Part shown: positions 14,637 through 22,906 of the stretch, one piece after another
Position numbering within the stretch: position 1 is the stretch's first letter
Layout of the letters: every line of letters starts with the position of its first letter
From: CALZKI01 sp964567585
Lineage (GTDB): Bacteria > Bacillota > Clostridia > Lachnospirales > Lachnospiraceae
Reading direction: 5' to 3'
DNA: 25,903 nucleotides
Assembly (NCBI GenBank): GCA_964567585.1
Contig: CAZMND010000022.1
Span: forward strand, 1 to 25,903
Notes under the pieces: model-generated
What the model was told of the DNA's origin: nothing
Databases searched by the model: none
Seen by the model: only the letters and a program-made list of their open reading frames with translations
Program-made: the position numbers and the translations under genes

Positions 14637-14894
14637 ATGGAAATGGTATTAAGTAATGGATTTTGTGAATTGACAAACGATGAATTTTTGTCGATTGCCG
14701 GTGGTGGTGGATTGGAGGCTGCTGCGGCATTTGTAGGAACTGTATTGATTGGGATTTCTCCGGCGGCTGGCGTGGCAACTGGAATAGGAGCAAGTATTGT
14801 TGCAACTCCAGTGGTAGGAATCGCAGCAGGAGTTGCGGCGGGAGCACTGTTGGCGGCATCTGGAACGAGTTTATTAGATTTTGCATGTAGATAG
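14637..14894 (+). CDS. Double-glycine-leader bacteriocin precursor (85 aa), cassette 3
   Basis: 85 aa, RBS AAAAAGGAGAT. The leader MEMVLSNGFCELTNDEFLSI ends AGGGG (residues 21-25). The mature part of about 60 residues is almost all Ala, Gly, Val and Ile, with GxxxG motifs at G61-G65 and G65-G69, typical of class IIb helices that pair in a target membrane. One Cys near the C-terminus (DFACR). A second, similar precursor follows after 11 nt. The exporter with its C39 protease lies downstream in the same block. Confidence 0.85.
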   Translation: MEMVLSNGFCELTNDEFLSIAGGGGLEAAAAFVGTVLIGISPAAGVATGIGASIVATPVVGIAAGVAAGALLAASGTSLLDFACR

Positions 14895-14905
14895 GAGAAG
14901 ATTTT

Positions 14906-15160
14906 ATGGAAATGGTATTAACTAATAATTTTGCTGAAATGGATGTTAAGGAATTGAATATAGTTGATGGTGGAACTGGTTGGGGAGTAGTAGGAGGCGT
15001 TCTTACTGTAATAGGAGGCGTTGCACAAGTTGTTGGTGGTGGTGCACTTTTAGGAATTCCTGAACCAACACTCACAACAAAGGTAGCAGGTGGAGCACTG
15101 ATAGTAACAGGTATTGGGACTACATTAGGTGGTGTTGCCCAAATTGCATCCAATATTTAA
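14906..15160 (+). CDS. Double-glycine-leader bacteriocin precursor (84 aa), cassette 3 partner
   Basis: 84 aa, RBS ATAGGAGAAG. The leader MEMVLTNNFAEMDVKELNIV ends DGG (residues 21-23), a clean double-glycine site. The mature peptide of 61 residues starts TGWGVVGGVLTVIGGVAQ, is rich in Gly and Val with several GG and GxxxG motifs, and has no Cys. The leader is closely related to that of the 85-aa precursor, so the pair is very likely a two-peptide bacteriocin. It ends 5 nt before a 17-bp perfect hairpin. Confidence 0.85.
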   Translation: MEMVLTNNFAEMDVKELNIVDGGTGWGVVGGVLTVIGGVAQVVGGGALLGIPEPTLTTKVAGGALIVTGIGTTLGGVAQIASNI

Positions 15161-15165
15161 TCACA

Positions 15166-15211
15166 TTACTGTATCAATGTCTGAAGTTTACGCAAGACAT
15201 TGATACAGTAA
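15166..15211 (+). other. 17-bp perfect hairpin after the bacteriocin pair, cassette 3
   Basis: TTACTGTATCAATGTCT (15166-15182) pairs without mismatch with 15195-15211, 12-nt loop, no T run after it. It occupies the same place as the hairpin at 8671, between peptide genes and the next membrane protein. Probably a processing/stability element that separates high peptide expression from lower downstream expression. Confidence 0.65.
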
Positions 15212-15250
15212 TAATAGTATGACAAGTATCTGGTTAGAAGGAGACGAATT

Positions 15251-15436
15251 ATGAAGAATAAGAAAAAAATATATGCATTTAGTATTATCATTGGAACAAT
15301 TTCTATAATAATATTTGGTGTAAATGTATTCATATACAAATTATTATCGATGAAGATATTATTTTTCATTACGTTAATATCATATATAGTATTTCTAATT
15401 TGCTATTGGATTGAGAAAAAAAGAGGATTTCAGTAA
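15251..15436 (+). CDS. Small two-TM membrane protein, candidate immunity protein
   Basis: 61 aa, RBS AGAAGGAGACG. Begins MKNKKKIYAFSIIIGTISII and has two membrane helices (AFSIIIGTISIIIFGVNVF; ILFFITLISYIVFLICYW) and a basic tail (IEKKRGFQ). Small basic membrane proteins encoded right after a class IIb peptide pair are usually the dedicated immunity protein. No family is recognised, so the function rests on size, topology and position. Confidence 0.65.
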   Translation: MKNKKKIYAFSIIIGTISIIIFGVNVFIYKLLSMKILFFITLISYIVFLICYWIEKKRGFQ

Positions 15437-15494
15437 TGTAGAGAATTTGTATATATAAGTTAAAAATCAATGTGGAAGTTTAAAGGAAAAACAA

Positions 15495-17693
15495 ATGAAA
15501 TATTATTGTGTAAAACAGCACGACATAACAGATTGTGGTGCCGCTTGTCTTGCGACCATCTGCAAACAGAATGGTTACAAGATAGGTATTACCCGGATAC
15601 GTGAAGTTGCAGGAACAGATAAACAAGGAACAAATGCATATGGTGTAATAAAAGCAGCTGAGCAGTTAGGATTTAGTGCAAAGGGTGTAAAGGGAAATAA
15701 GGAAGCTTTCTTTTCAGATTTTCCATTGCCTTGTATAGCACACGTAATTGTGAATGGTAGTTTGTTGCACTATGTGGTTATACATAAAATTACAAAGAAG
15801 CAAGTGATTATTGCCGACCCGGGTGTTGGAATTGTAAAGCTGACCCCGGAGGAATTTTTTGGAGAGATATATGAAGAAGGAACGTCACCGAAATATCAAT
15901 GGAGTGGTGTGCTTATTTTGTTGGTAAAAAATGAGACATTCAAAAAAGGCGATGAAACAAAAGGTTTGTTTAGTCGCTTTTTCCATTTGTTAATACCGCA
16001 AAGAAAATTACTTATTCACATTTTTGTGGCTTCTCTTATATATACCATTTTAGGGATATTGGGGGCATTTTATTTTAAAGAATTGATAGATAGTATACTG
16101 CCTGATGGATTGAAAAAAACGTTAATGACATTATCCATCGGTGTAATTTTATTAAATATTTTTAAGGTTCTTTTAAATGCATTTAGGTCGCATTTACTTT
16201 TGTATTTGAGTCAAAAATTGGATATTGCTCTATTACTTGGTTATTATCGTCATGTTTTGGAACTGCCGATGAATTTCTTTGGGACGAGAAAAGTGGGTGA
16301 AATAATATCAAGATTCAATGATGCAGGACAAGTAAGAGATGCCATATCGGGTGCGACACTTACGATTATGATAGATACCATTATGGCGATAGCAGGTGCG
16401 ATTATTTTGTATATTCAAAATGCAAAGCTGTTTGGTATTACCATTATTATTGTTGTTTTGTATGTCATTATTGTATTTAGTTTTAACAAATGGTATGAAA
16501 AACTTAATCGAAAGCAAATGGAAAATAATGCACAGCTTACTTCGTATATGGTGGAGTCATTAAATGGTATTCAAACAGTTAAGTCTTATAATGCTGAAAG
16601 AAAAACAAATCGTGAAACAGAAATAAGGTTTATTAAGCTATTACGAAGTATTTTTAATCTTAGCTGGGTAAGTAATTTACAGATGTCATTGAAAGCTTCT
16701 ATTGAACTGATTGGTGGCATAGTCATCCTTTGGATTGGAGGTATTAGTGTAATCAATGGGGAAATGACTATTGGAGCACTGATTACATTTAATTCGCTTT
16801 TAGCCTATTTTTTGGATCCTGTTAAGAATTTGATAAATTTACAGCCACAGATGCAGACTGCGGTAGTGGCGGCAGACCGTTTGGGCGAAATTCTGGATTT
16901 GGAAGCCGAAAAAACTGAAAAAGAATATCGGAAAATGACACCAAATAGTCTTGCCGGTGATATCGAAATCAAAAATTTAAATTTCCGGTATGGAACAAGA
17001 AAATTGGTTTTAGAAGACATTAATTTGAAAATAGAAAAAGGTCAGAAAATTGCATTTGTGGGAGAAAGCGGTTCGGGTAAAACTACATTATCGAAGTTAT
17101 TATTACATTTATATGCGGCAGAAAAAGGAGATATCCTGATAAACGGAATGAATATCGAAGATATACAGCTTGAATGTTTGCGTGAGAAAATTGCATACAT
17201 TCCACAGGAAACCTTTCTATTTAGTGGTACGATTTTTGAAAATCTGACATTGGGAATAGATGATGCGACAATGGACGATATTATTGAAGCGTCAAAAATG
17301 GCGCAGGCACATGATTTCATTAATGAATTGCCACTTCGTTATGAGACGATGTTGGAGGAAAATGGGGCAAATCTATCAGGTGGGCAAAGACAGAGACTGG
17401 CGATTGCCAGAGCAATGCTAAAGAAACCGGATATTCTTATATTAGATGAAGCGACCAGCAATTTAGATTCGATAACGGAAAAGGCATTGGATAAAACAAT
17501 TAATGAATTTGCCAAGGATGTAACAACAATATTTATTGCGCACCGTTTAAGTACGATTAAAAACTGTGACAAAATCTATGTAATGGAAAAAGGAAAAATT
17601 ATCGAAAGTGGAACACACAAAGAGTTAATTTTGCTGGATGGAAAATATGCAAGCTTAGTCAGACAGCAATCATTGGAAGAAATGGAGGGATGA
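15495..17693 (+). CDS. Peptidase-containing ABC transporter (C39, bacteriocin exporter)
   Basis: 732 aa, the usual length for LcnC/PCAT1-type exporters, which cut the double-glycine leader and export the peptide. C39 peptidase domain at 1-140 with C14 (DCGAACLA), H92 (LLHYVV) and D108 (ADPG), all present. About six membrane helices at 165-450. Nucleotide-binding domain: Walker A GESGSGKTT (523-531), signature LSGGQ (627-631), Walker B with D651-E652, and H683. RBS AAAGGAA before the ATG. It is the only such exporter in the window, so it probably serves the peptides of cassettes 1 and 3 alike. Its stop is directly followed by the accessory protein gene. Confidence 0.95.
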   Translation: MKYYCVKQHDITDCGAACLATICKQNGYKIGITRIREVAGTDKQGTNAYGVIKAAEQLGFSAKGVKGNKEAFFSDFPLPCIAHVIVNGSLLHYVVIHKITKKQVIIADPGVGIVKLTPEEFFGEIYEEGTSPKYQWSGVLILLVKNETFKKGDETKGLFSRFFHLLIPQRKLLIHIFVASLIYTILGILGAFYFKELIDSILPDGLKKTLMTLSIGVILLNIFKVLLNAFRSHLLLYLSQKLDIALLLGYYRHVLELPMNFFGTRKVGEIISRFNDAGQVRDAISGATLTIMIDTIMAIAGAIILYIQNAKLFGITIIIVVLYVIIVFSFNKWYEKLNRKQMENNAQLTSYMVESLNGIQTVKSYNAERKTNRETEIRFIKLLRSIFNLSWVSNLQMSLKASIELIGGIVILWIGGISVINGEMTIGALITFNSLLAYFLDPVKNLINLQPQMQTAVVAADRLGEILDLEAEKTEKEYRKMTPNSLAGDIEIKNLNFRYGTRKLVLEDINLKIEKGQKIAFVGESGSGKTTLSKLLLHLYAAEKGDILINGMNIEDIQLECLREKIAYIPQETFLFSGTIFENLTLGIDDATMDDIIEASKMAQAHDFINELPLRYETMLEENGANLSGGQRQRLAIARAMLKKPDILILDEATSNLDSITEKALDKTINEFAKDVTTIFIAHRLSTIKNCDKIYVMEKGKIIESGTHKELILLDGKYASLVRQQSLEEMEG

Positions 17694-17697
17694 GTTT

Positions 17698-19254
17698 TTG
17701 AAACCTATAATAGTGGATATGAAAGACATGTCCGATAGTACAGAAGTTTATGAAGCCAGACCAAATCCGTTTTTTGTGTATTTCATATATGCGACTTTGA
17801 CAATGGTTGGTGTAGCATTTGTTTGGATGTTTTTTTCTAAAATAGATATTGTGGTTAAAAGCAATGGAATGTTCAAAGGCGATACATACATTTACGAAAT
17901 CAGTAGCGAAGTAACCGGTCAAATAGTAGAGTGCATTGTTAGGAATGGTCAGTATGTAGAGGAAGGGGATATTTTATATACTGTAGAAGTTACGTCACTC
18001 GATGAGACAATCAAATTCTATCAAAATGAATTAGATAATGTTAATGATAGACTGGAGATATTGTATGCTTATGAGAAAAGCCTTGGTGGCGAATGTGATG
18101 CACTATTGCAGATGAAGGAAAATCCGTATTATCAGGAATTTCTCAATAAAGAGCAACTCTTATATGCTAATATAAATGCTAATAGTAATAATACAGAAGA
18201 AATTAGCGCATATCAGGGAAATGTCGATGCAATTAATGCTTCCATAGCACAATATGAAGTGAAAAAAAGCAAACTTGAACAAGTCAAAAGTTGTATTACT
18301 TCACGCATCAACGCGTTTGGGGCAGATGATTCTTACTATTATAGTATAGTTAATAGTTATTTATCTAATTATAACTATACAGCCGGTCAATATGATACAA
18401 AAATCGCGGAATATCAGAAAATGATTGCTGAATATGATGCGGTTTTAAATGAAGAAATAATTGCAACTGAAGAAACAGAGAGTGAAACCACTGAAAGTGA
18501 GGTACAAGAAGAAATACAAAACAAGATTGATGCACTACAAAGTGAAAAACAGCAGGCTTTATTGGGCTTGGAGTCGCAGCAAATTGCAAGTGTTCAGCAG
18601 CAGATAGAGAGTATTAATGACACGATGGTTTCTTTAAAATCCAGTCTTGCTTCAGCAAAGCTGCAATTAGAAACTGCTCAGAACTCTGAAATTGAAGATA
18701 TTTATATTTTAACTGAAAATAACAATATTGCAGGCGAAATTCTTACATATGAATCTAAGAGGGACGAATACGAAAATTATCTTAAAACTTATGATCTACA
18801 GAATAATAATTGTAATATAAAAGCAAATATGTCAGGATATTTTTATTTACAACAGGATGTAAAACAGGGAATGTATATTCAAGAAGGAACTTCTATTGGA
18901 AAAATTTATCCGGAGAAAAACACAAAGTATTATGCTGAATTGTATGTTGATAACACAGATGTGGCTAAACTTGAAGTGGGACAAGCGGTGAAGTTTGAAA
19001 TAGCTGCTTATCCCTCAAGCGAATACGGTTATTTTACCGGAAAAGTTGTTTCCATACCTAAAGATATTACCATAGACCAAGGGAATGGAAGTGCATATTA
19101 TCTTGTTGAAGTTGAATGTGATTCGATGTCTGTAAAAGATAAAAATGGCAATGAAGCTACGCTTATGAATGGTATGGCGTGTCAGGCTAAAATAGTGGTT
19201 GATGAAGAGATTGTATTAAGATATTTGCTAAGAAAAATTGATTTAATAGATTAA
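17698..19254 (+). CDS. HlyD/LcnD-like bacteriocin secretion accessory protein
   Basis: 518 aa from a TTG start with GGAGGG 8 nt upstream, 4 nt after the exporter's stop. Short cytoplasmic N-terminus, one membrane helix at about 23-44 (FFVYFIYATLTMVGVAFVWM), a first half-lipoyl strand (GQIVECIVRNGQYVEEGD), a long coiled coil (about 100-360, Gln/Glu-rich) and a second half (IKANMSGYFYLQQDVKQGMY) with a C-terminal beta barrel. Such membrane-fusion proteins work with C39 ABC exporters in Gram-positive bacteriocin secretion. Last gene of cassette 3, closed by a terminator shared with the convergent buk gene. Confidence 0.9.
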   Translation: MKPIIVDMKDMSDSTEVYEARPNPFFVYFIYATLTMVGVAFVWMFFSKIDIVVKSNGMFKGDTYIYEISSEVTGQIVECIVRNGQYVEEGDILYTVEVTSLDETIKFYQNELDNVNDRLEILYAYEKSLGGECDALLQMKENPYYQEFLNKEQLLYANINANSNNTEEISAYQGNVDAINASIAQYEVKKSKLEQVKSCITSRINAFGADDSYYYSIVNSYLSNYNYTAGQYDTKIAEYQKMIAEYDAVLNEEIIATEETESETTESEVQEEIQNKIDALQSEKQQALLGLESQQIASVQQQIESINDTMVSLKSSLASAKLQLETAQNSEIEDIYILTENNNIAGEILTYESKRDEYENYLKTYDLQNNNCNIKANMSGYFYLQQDVKQGMYIQEGTSIGKIYPEKNTKYYAELYVDNTDVAKLEVGQAVKFEIAAYPSSEYGYFTGKVVSIPKDITIDQGNGSAYYLVEVECDSMSVKDKNGNEATLMNGMACQAKIVVDEEIVLRYLLRKIDLID

Positions 19255-19256
19255 TA

Positions 19257-19311
19257 AAAAGCTATGTGCAAATGCGATTAAAACTCGCTGATAGCACATA
19301 GCTTTTATTTT
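19257..19311 (+). terminator. Bidirectional terminator between the bacteriocin island and buk
   Basis: AAAAGCTATGTGC (19257-19269) pairs perfectly with GCACATAGCTTTT (19294-19306), with T-rich sequence on both sides when read on either strand. It ends transcripts from both directions. Confidence 0.85.
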
Positions 19312-19328
19312 AACTGTAATAGTTGAAA

Positions 19329-20396
19329 TTAGTATTTCATCGCTTCTTCAACACCGTTGATAACACGAAGTCCGCCCTGAACAAGTGCAAGGAGTTCGTC
19401 TTCACCCGGATATACTGTAAATGGAGCAATCCATTCAGCACGTTCTTTGAGGCCTGCAACAACGCCTTTATCGTAAGCGATACCGCCGGTAACAATAATC
19501 TGGTCTACTTTACCTTCTAATACACAGGCCATAGAACCCATATCTTTTGCTACCTGAAGAATGAATGCATCGCGGTATTCAATTGCTTTTTCGTCGCCTG
19601 CGAGAACTGCTTTTTCTACGTCACGCATATCGTTTGTTCCCATGTATGCGTTGAAACCACCGTTACCAACTAATTTTTTGTAAACTTCTTTTTCTGTATA
19701 TTCGCCTGAGAAACACATTTTAACAAGTGCACCGCTTGGTACGCTTCCGGCACGTTCCGGTGAGAAAGCACCATCGCCGTCAAGAGCATTGAAAATATCA
19801 ATTACACGGCCATTCTGGTGAGCACCAACTGAAACGCCGCCACCCATATGAACAACGATTAAGTTTAAGTCTGTGTAAGCTTTTCCGATTTCGTTAGCAT
19901 AACGTTTTGCAACAGCCTTCTGGTTGAGTGCATGGAAAACACTGGTTCTTGGAAGCTCAGGTACACCCGAGTATCTTGCGATTGGCATCATTTCATCAAC
20001 AACTACAGGGTCAACGATGTAAGATGGAACACCGATGGAATCACCGATTTCTCTTGCAAGGATACCGCCTAAGTTAGAAGCGTGCTGTCCCTGTTTACCA
20101 ATTTTTAAGTCTTCTAATAAATCATCTGTTACAGCATAAGTACCGCCCGGGATTGGTTTTAACATACCGCCGCGGCCAACAACCATATTTAATGATTTGA
20201 TATCAAAGTTCTTTTCGTTTAAAAGATTAACGATAATTTCTTTTCTGAAATCCTTCTGGTCTACGATAGATGCGTACTGTGCAATTTCTTCTGTTGAGTG
20301 ACGAAGAGTTTCTTCGAATAAAAGAGTTTCGTCTTCAAATACGCCGATTTTTGTTGAAGTAGAGCCCGGATTGATAATTAAACTCTTGATTGACAT
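19329..20396 (-). CDS. buk: Butyrate kinase
   Basis: 355 aa. Converts butyryl phosphate and ADP to butyrate and ATP, the last step of the kinase route of butyrate formation. It starts MSIKSLIINPGSTSTKIGVF, the acetokinase/butyrate kinase phosphate motif, and later has VVHMGGGVSVGAHQNGRVID and ALDGDGAFSPERAGSVPSG, typical of butyrate kinase, then QIIVTGGIAYDKGVV. RBS AAAGGAG is 7 nt before the ATG. 20 nt downstream of ptb in the same operon. Codon use (many Ctt/Gca, higher GC) contrasts with the AT-rich island next to it. Confidence 0.95.
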   Translation of the reverse strand: MSIKSLIINPGSTSTKIGVFEDETLLFEETLRHSTEEIAQYASIVDQKDFRKEIIVNLLNEKNFDIKSLNMVVGRGGMLKPIPGGTYAVTDDLLEDLKIGKQGQHASNLGGILAREIGDSIGVPSYIVDPVVVDEMMPIARYSGVPELPRTSVFHALNQKAVAKRYANEIGKAYTDLNLIVVHMGGGVSVGAHQNGRVIDIFNALDGDGAFSPERAGSVPSGALVKMCFSGEYTEKEVYKKLVGNGGFNAYMGTNDMRDVEKAVLAGDEKAIEYRDAFILQVAKDMGSMACVLEGKVDQIIVTGGIAYDKGVVAGLKERAEWIAPFTVYPGEDELLALVQGGLRVINGVEEAMKY

Positions 20397-20416
20397 ATTG
20401 TGTTCTCCTTTATAAA

Positions 20417-21340
20417 TTATGAATTTTTCTTTTTCATTGCTTCTGCAACAACAGCTGCTAATGCAATTGAGTTAACTTTTGTTTCCATACTATCTGAACG
20501 AGATGTTAAAATTGCAGGAGCTTTTGTACCTGTTAAGATACAGCCGTTCTTGAATTCTGTTGTATGAACAAGGAATTTGTATGCGATGTTACCTGCGTGA
20601 ATGTCAGGGAATAAAAGGATATCAGCATCACCAACAATTTTTCTGCCTTCTGCATTTTTATGTTTTGCAGCTTCCGGACAAATTGCAAGGTCAACAGACA
20701 ATGGTCCGTCTACGATACAGTCTTTAATAAGTCCTTCTTCGTTCATTTTTGTAAGTTCTGCAGCTTCAACAGTTGCAGGCATTTTTGGATTCACAACTTC
20801 TACAGCAGCGATAGGTGCAACCTTAGGGCATTCGATACCACAAGCTTTTGCAACTTCTACTGTATTTTCGATGATATGAACCTTGTCTTCTAAAGTCGGG
20901 TATGTGATGAAAGCTACGTCTGTTAAGAAAAGTAACTGTTCCACACCTTTGATTTCGAAAAGACAAACGTGTGATAAAGGATTACCTGTACGAAGACCTA
21001 CTTCTTTATCGAGGATGCTCTTTAAGAAGCCTTTTGTATCGATTAAACCTTTCATATACATATCAGCTTTGCCGTCATGAACAAGCTTCACTGCTGTGAG
21101 AGCCGCTTCTGTTGTATCAAGTACGTTGATGATTTCGAAGCCTTCCAAATTCATATCGATTTCGGCAGCGATTGCTCTGATTTTTTCTTCGTCACCAACT
21201 AAAATTGCGTTAGCGATTTTACGTTCTTTTGCAGCCTTTACAGCTTCGAGGACTGGAGTGTCCTGTGCAACTGCAACTGCAACAGTTTTCATTTCACATT
21301 TTGCTACTTCTGCAAGTAAATGATCAAAAGTTACTGACAT
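20417..21340 (-). CDS. ptb: Phosphate butyryltransferase
   Basis: 307 aa from the ATG at 21340, which has GAGGTG 7 nt upstream; an upstream in-frame start would add 24 unlikely residues. Moves the butyryl group from CoA to phosphate, feeding butyrate kinase. Family motifs: FDHLLAEVAK at the start, GLIDTKGFLKSIL in the middle, VDGPLSVDLAICPEAA, and DILLFPDIHAGNIAYKFL near the end. Together with buk it marks the host as using the kinase route rather than only butyryl-CoA:acetate CoA-transferase. Confidence 0.93.
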   Translation of the reverse strand: MSVTFDHLLAEVAKCEMKTVAVAVAQDTPVLEAVKAAKERKIANAILVGDEEKIRAIAAEIDMNLEGFEIINVLDTTEAALTAVKLVHDGKADMYMKGLIDTKGFLKSILDKEVGLRTGNPLSHVCLFEIKGVEQLLFLTDVAFITYPTLEDKVHIIENTVEVAKACGIECPKVAPIAAVEVVNPKMPATVEAAELTKMNEEGLIKDCIVDGPLSVDLAICPEAAKHKNAEGRKIVGDADILLFPDIHAGNIAYKFLVHTTEFKNGCILTGTKAPAILTSRSDSMETKVNSIALAAVVAEAMKKKNS

Positions 21341-21419
21341 TTTTTTACACCTCGTATATTCTTTTTTCTCTAGTTTGCGTGGCAAATGCGTTAGAAATTG
21401 CATTTTGCCCATCTAATCA

Positions 21420-21448
21420 AGCATAGCACTGATTATTGGAAAAATCAA
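21420..21448 (-). promoter_or_regulatory. Likely ptb-buk promoter
   Basis: Read on the minus strand: TTGATT (21448-21443), 17-nt spacer, TATGCT (21425-21420). It lies 80 nt upstream of the ptb start. Confidence 0.45.
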
Positions 21449-21534
21449 GATGACAGGAATGGTAAAAAGGTGTAGGATTGTACTATAAACGAAACAATTT
21501 GCAGAGAAGTTCTGTTGCAAGTAAGGTGGTGCAG

Positions 21535-21888
21535 ATGAAAAAAATTACAGCCATAATATTAGCAGTTACATATATACTGTTTGGATACGAAGCACATTCA
21601 GCCTATTGGAGGATAGCTTTTCTTGGATGGGGGGGATTTGGAGGTGTGTCACTGGAATTTACCGAACTGGGGTCGACAGTAGCAGGTATTGTTATCTATT
21701 TTTTCCCTATAGCGGCGCTTGTGCTTTGTATAAGTAGAATGGTTTATGACCATATTAAAAGAAAATTAGATTATGACTGGTGGAAAGAAGTATTACTTTG
21801 CGTGTTTGGATTTGCTTTGGGAATAGGACTTGTCTGGGTTTTGGGGGGAGTTCAATACACATCCCGGCTCATGGAGGTGATTGGCTAA
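21535..21888 (+). CDS. Small three-TM membrane protein
   Basis: 117 aa from ATG 21535 with AAGGTGG upstream; a TTG at 21478 is a less likely start. Three hydrophobic stretches (ITAIILAVTYILFGYEA; VAGIVIYFFPIAALVLCI; LLCVFGFALGIGLVWVLGG) with a basic loop HIKRKLDYDWWKEV. No family recognised. First of three small same-strand genes. Confidence 0.6.
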   Translation: MKKITAIILAVTYILFGYEAHSAYWRIAFLGWGGFGGVSLEFTELGSTVAGIVIYFFPIAALVLCISRMVYDHIKRKLDYDWWKEVLLCVFGFALGIGLVWVLGGVQYTSRLMEVIG

Positions 21889-21964
21889 TTGATTTTAGAA
21901 GCGGATTTGATGAGATATCCCATTCCGTAATAATCCCGATATGTGATATGAATGGAGGTAAAAA

Positions 21965-22444
21965 ATGAAATTGTTAATTAAGCAGAGGGTTTTCTCTTGG
22001 ACGGACTCATATGACATATATGATGAAAACGGCAATGTAAAATATTTTGTAAAGGCAGACTTTTTAACATGGGGACATCAACTTCGCGTGTTTGATGCTA
22101 ACAATAATGAAATTGGCATGGTAAAGGAAAAAGTACTTTCTTTTTTGCCGCAGTTTGATATTGAAATCGGTGGAATGGTTTTGGGAAAAATCCAAAAGGA
22201 ATTTACTTTTTTTCGTCCCAAATATGATGTGGATTTCAACGGTTGGCGCGTGGAGGGCGACTTCTTTGGCTGGGATTATGATGTGTATGAAGGCTGCAGT
22301 TCCATCATTCATATTAATAAGGAACTTTTGCACTGGGGCGACACTTACGTGATTGATTTTGCAAATCCGGAAGATGAATTCATGGGACTGATGCTTGTGG
22401 TTGCCATTGATGCGGCGAATTGTTCAAGTAGTAATCAATCATAA
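21965..22444 (+). CDS. LURP-one-related / YxjI-like protein
   Basis: 159 aa, RBS GGAGGTAA. Shows the Tubby-C-like barrel pattern of YxjI/LURP-one proteins: KQRVFSWTDSYDIYDENGN, a repeated strand-turn pattern (EIGMVKEKVLSFLPQFDIEI; GKIQKEFTFFRPKYDVDF), GWRVEGDFFGWDYDVY and ALD-like end (LMLVVAIDAANC). The biochemical role of this family in bacteria is not established; phospholipid scramblase relatives suggest membrane association. Full length for the family. Confidence 0.8.
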   Translation: MKLLIKQRVFSWTDSYDIYDENGNVKYFVKADFLTWGHQLRVFDANNNEIGMVKEKVLSFLPQFDIEIGGMVLGKIQKEFTFFRPKYDVDFNGWRVEGDFFGWDYDVYEGCSSIIHINKELLHWGDTYVIDFANPEDEFMGLMLVVAIDAANCSSSNQS

Positions 22445-22461
22445 GATTTTGTGGAGATATT

Positions 22462-22845
22462 ATGAAAAAGAGAATGATATATGCGTGTGTTACGTTGCTA
22501 TTGTTAGTGGTGGAAGTACTGATTGCATTGTTTGTGCATGATAATTTTATAAGACCATACATCGGAGATGTATTGGTGACAGTTTTGATATGTACTTTTT
22601 TACGGATTTTTATTCCCAAGAGTGTAAAAGGGTTACCACTTTATGTATTTATTTTGGCAGCAGGTGTGGAAGTTTTACAGTTTTTCCGTATTGTGGAAGT
22701 GCTGGGGCTATCGGACAACCGGTTCTTTTCCATACTGATTGGTTCCGTATCCGATGTGAAGGATATTGTGTGTTACGGCGTGGGCTGCGTAGTGTTTTTT
22801 GTGGTTGAAAATTTCTCCAAATACCTTAATAAAGATATTGAATAA
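22462..22845 (+). CDS. DUF2809-like membrane protein
   Basis: 127 aa, RBS GTGGAGAT, 17 nt after the previous gene. Four membrane segments; FIRPYIGDVLVTVLICTFLR and the later FFSILIGSVSDVKDIVCYGVG match the pattern of DUF2809 proteins (R-x-Y-x-G-D-x-L and a late D-x-x-x-Y-x-x-G). Function unknown. Confidence 0.7.
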   Translation: MKKRMIYACVTLLLLVVEVLIALFVHDNFIRPYIGDVLVTVLICTFLRIFIPKSVKGLPLYVFILAAGVEVLQFFRIVEVLGLSDNRFFSILIGSVSDVKDIVCYGVGCVVFFVVENFSKYLNKDIE

Positions 22846-22906
22846 CAGAAAGATGATATGCTAGTATGTGAATATAGAATTCCTCTGCAAAAACGGAGGA
22901 AAATAT

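Noticed and set aside
14632..15153. 173-aa minus-strand reading frame opposite the two cassette 3 precursors
   Set aside because: Pro/Thr/Gln-rich low-complexity product that mirrors the Gly/Ala/Val codons of the real peptide genes; no RBS, and the plus-strand genes have strong starts and leaders.
20601..21426. Several plus-strand frames of 65-92 aa across ptb
   Set aside because: Products are Ser/Thr/Ala-rich or Cys/Phe-rich shadows of the minus-strand ptb gene, without RBS or recognisable domains.
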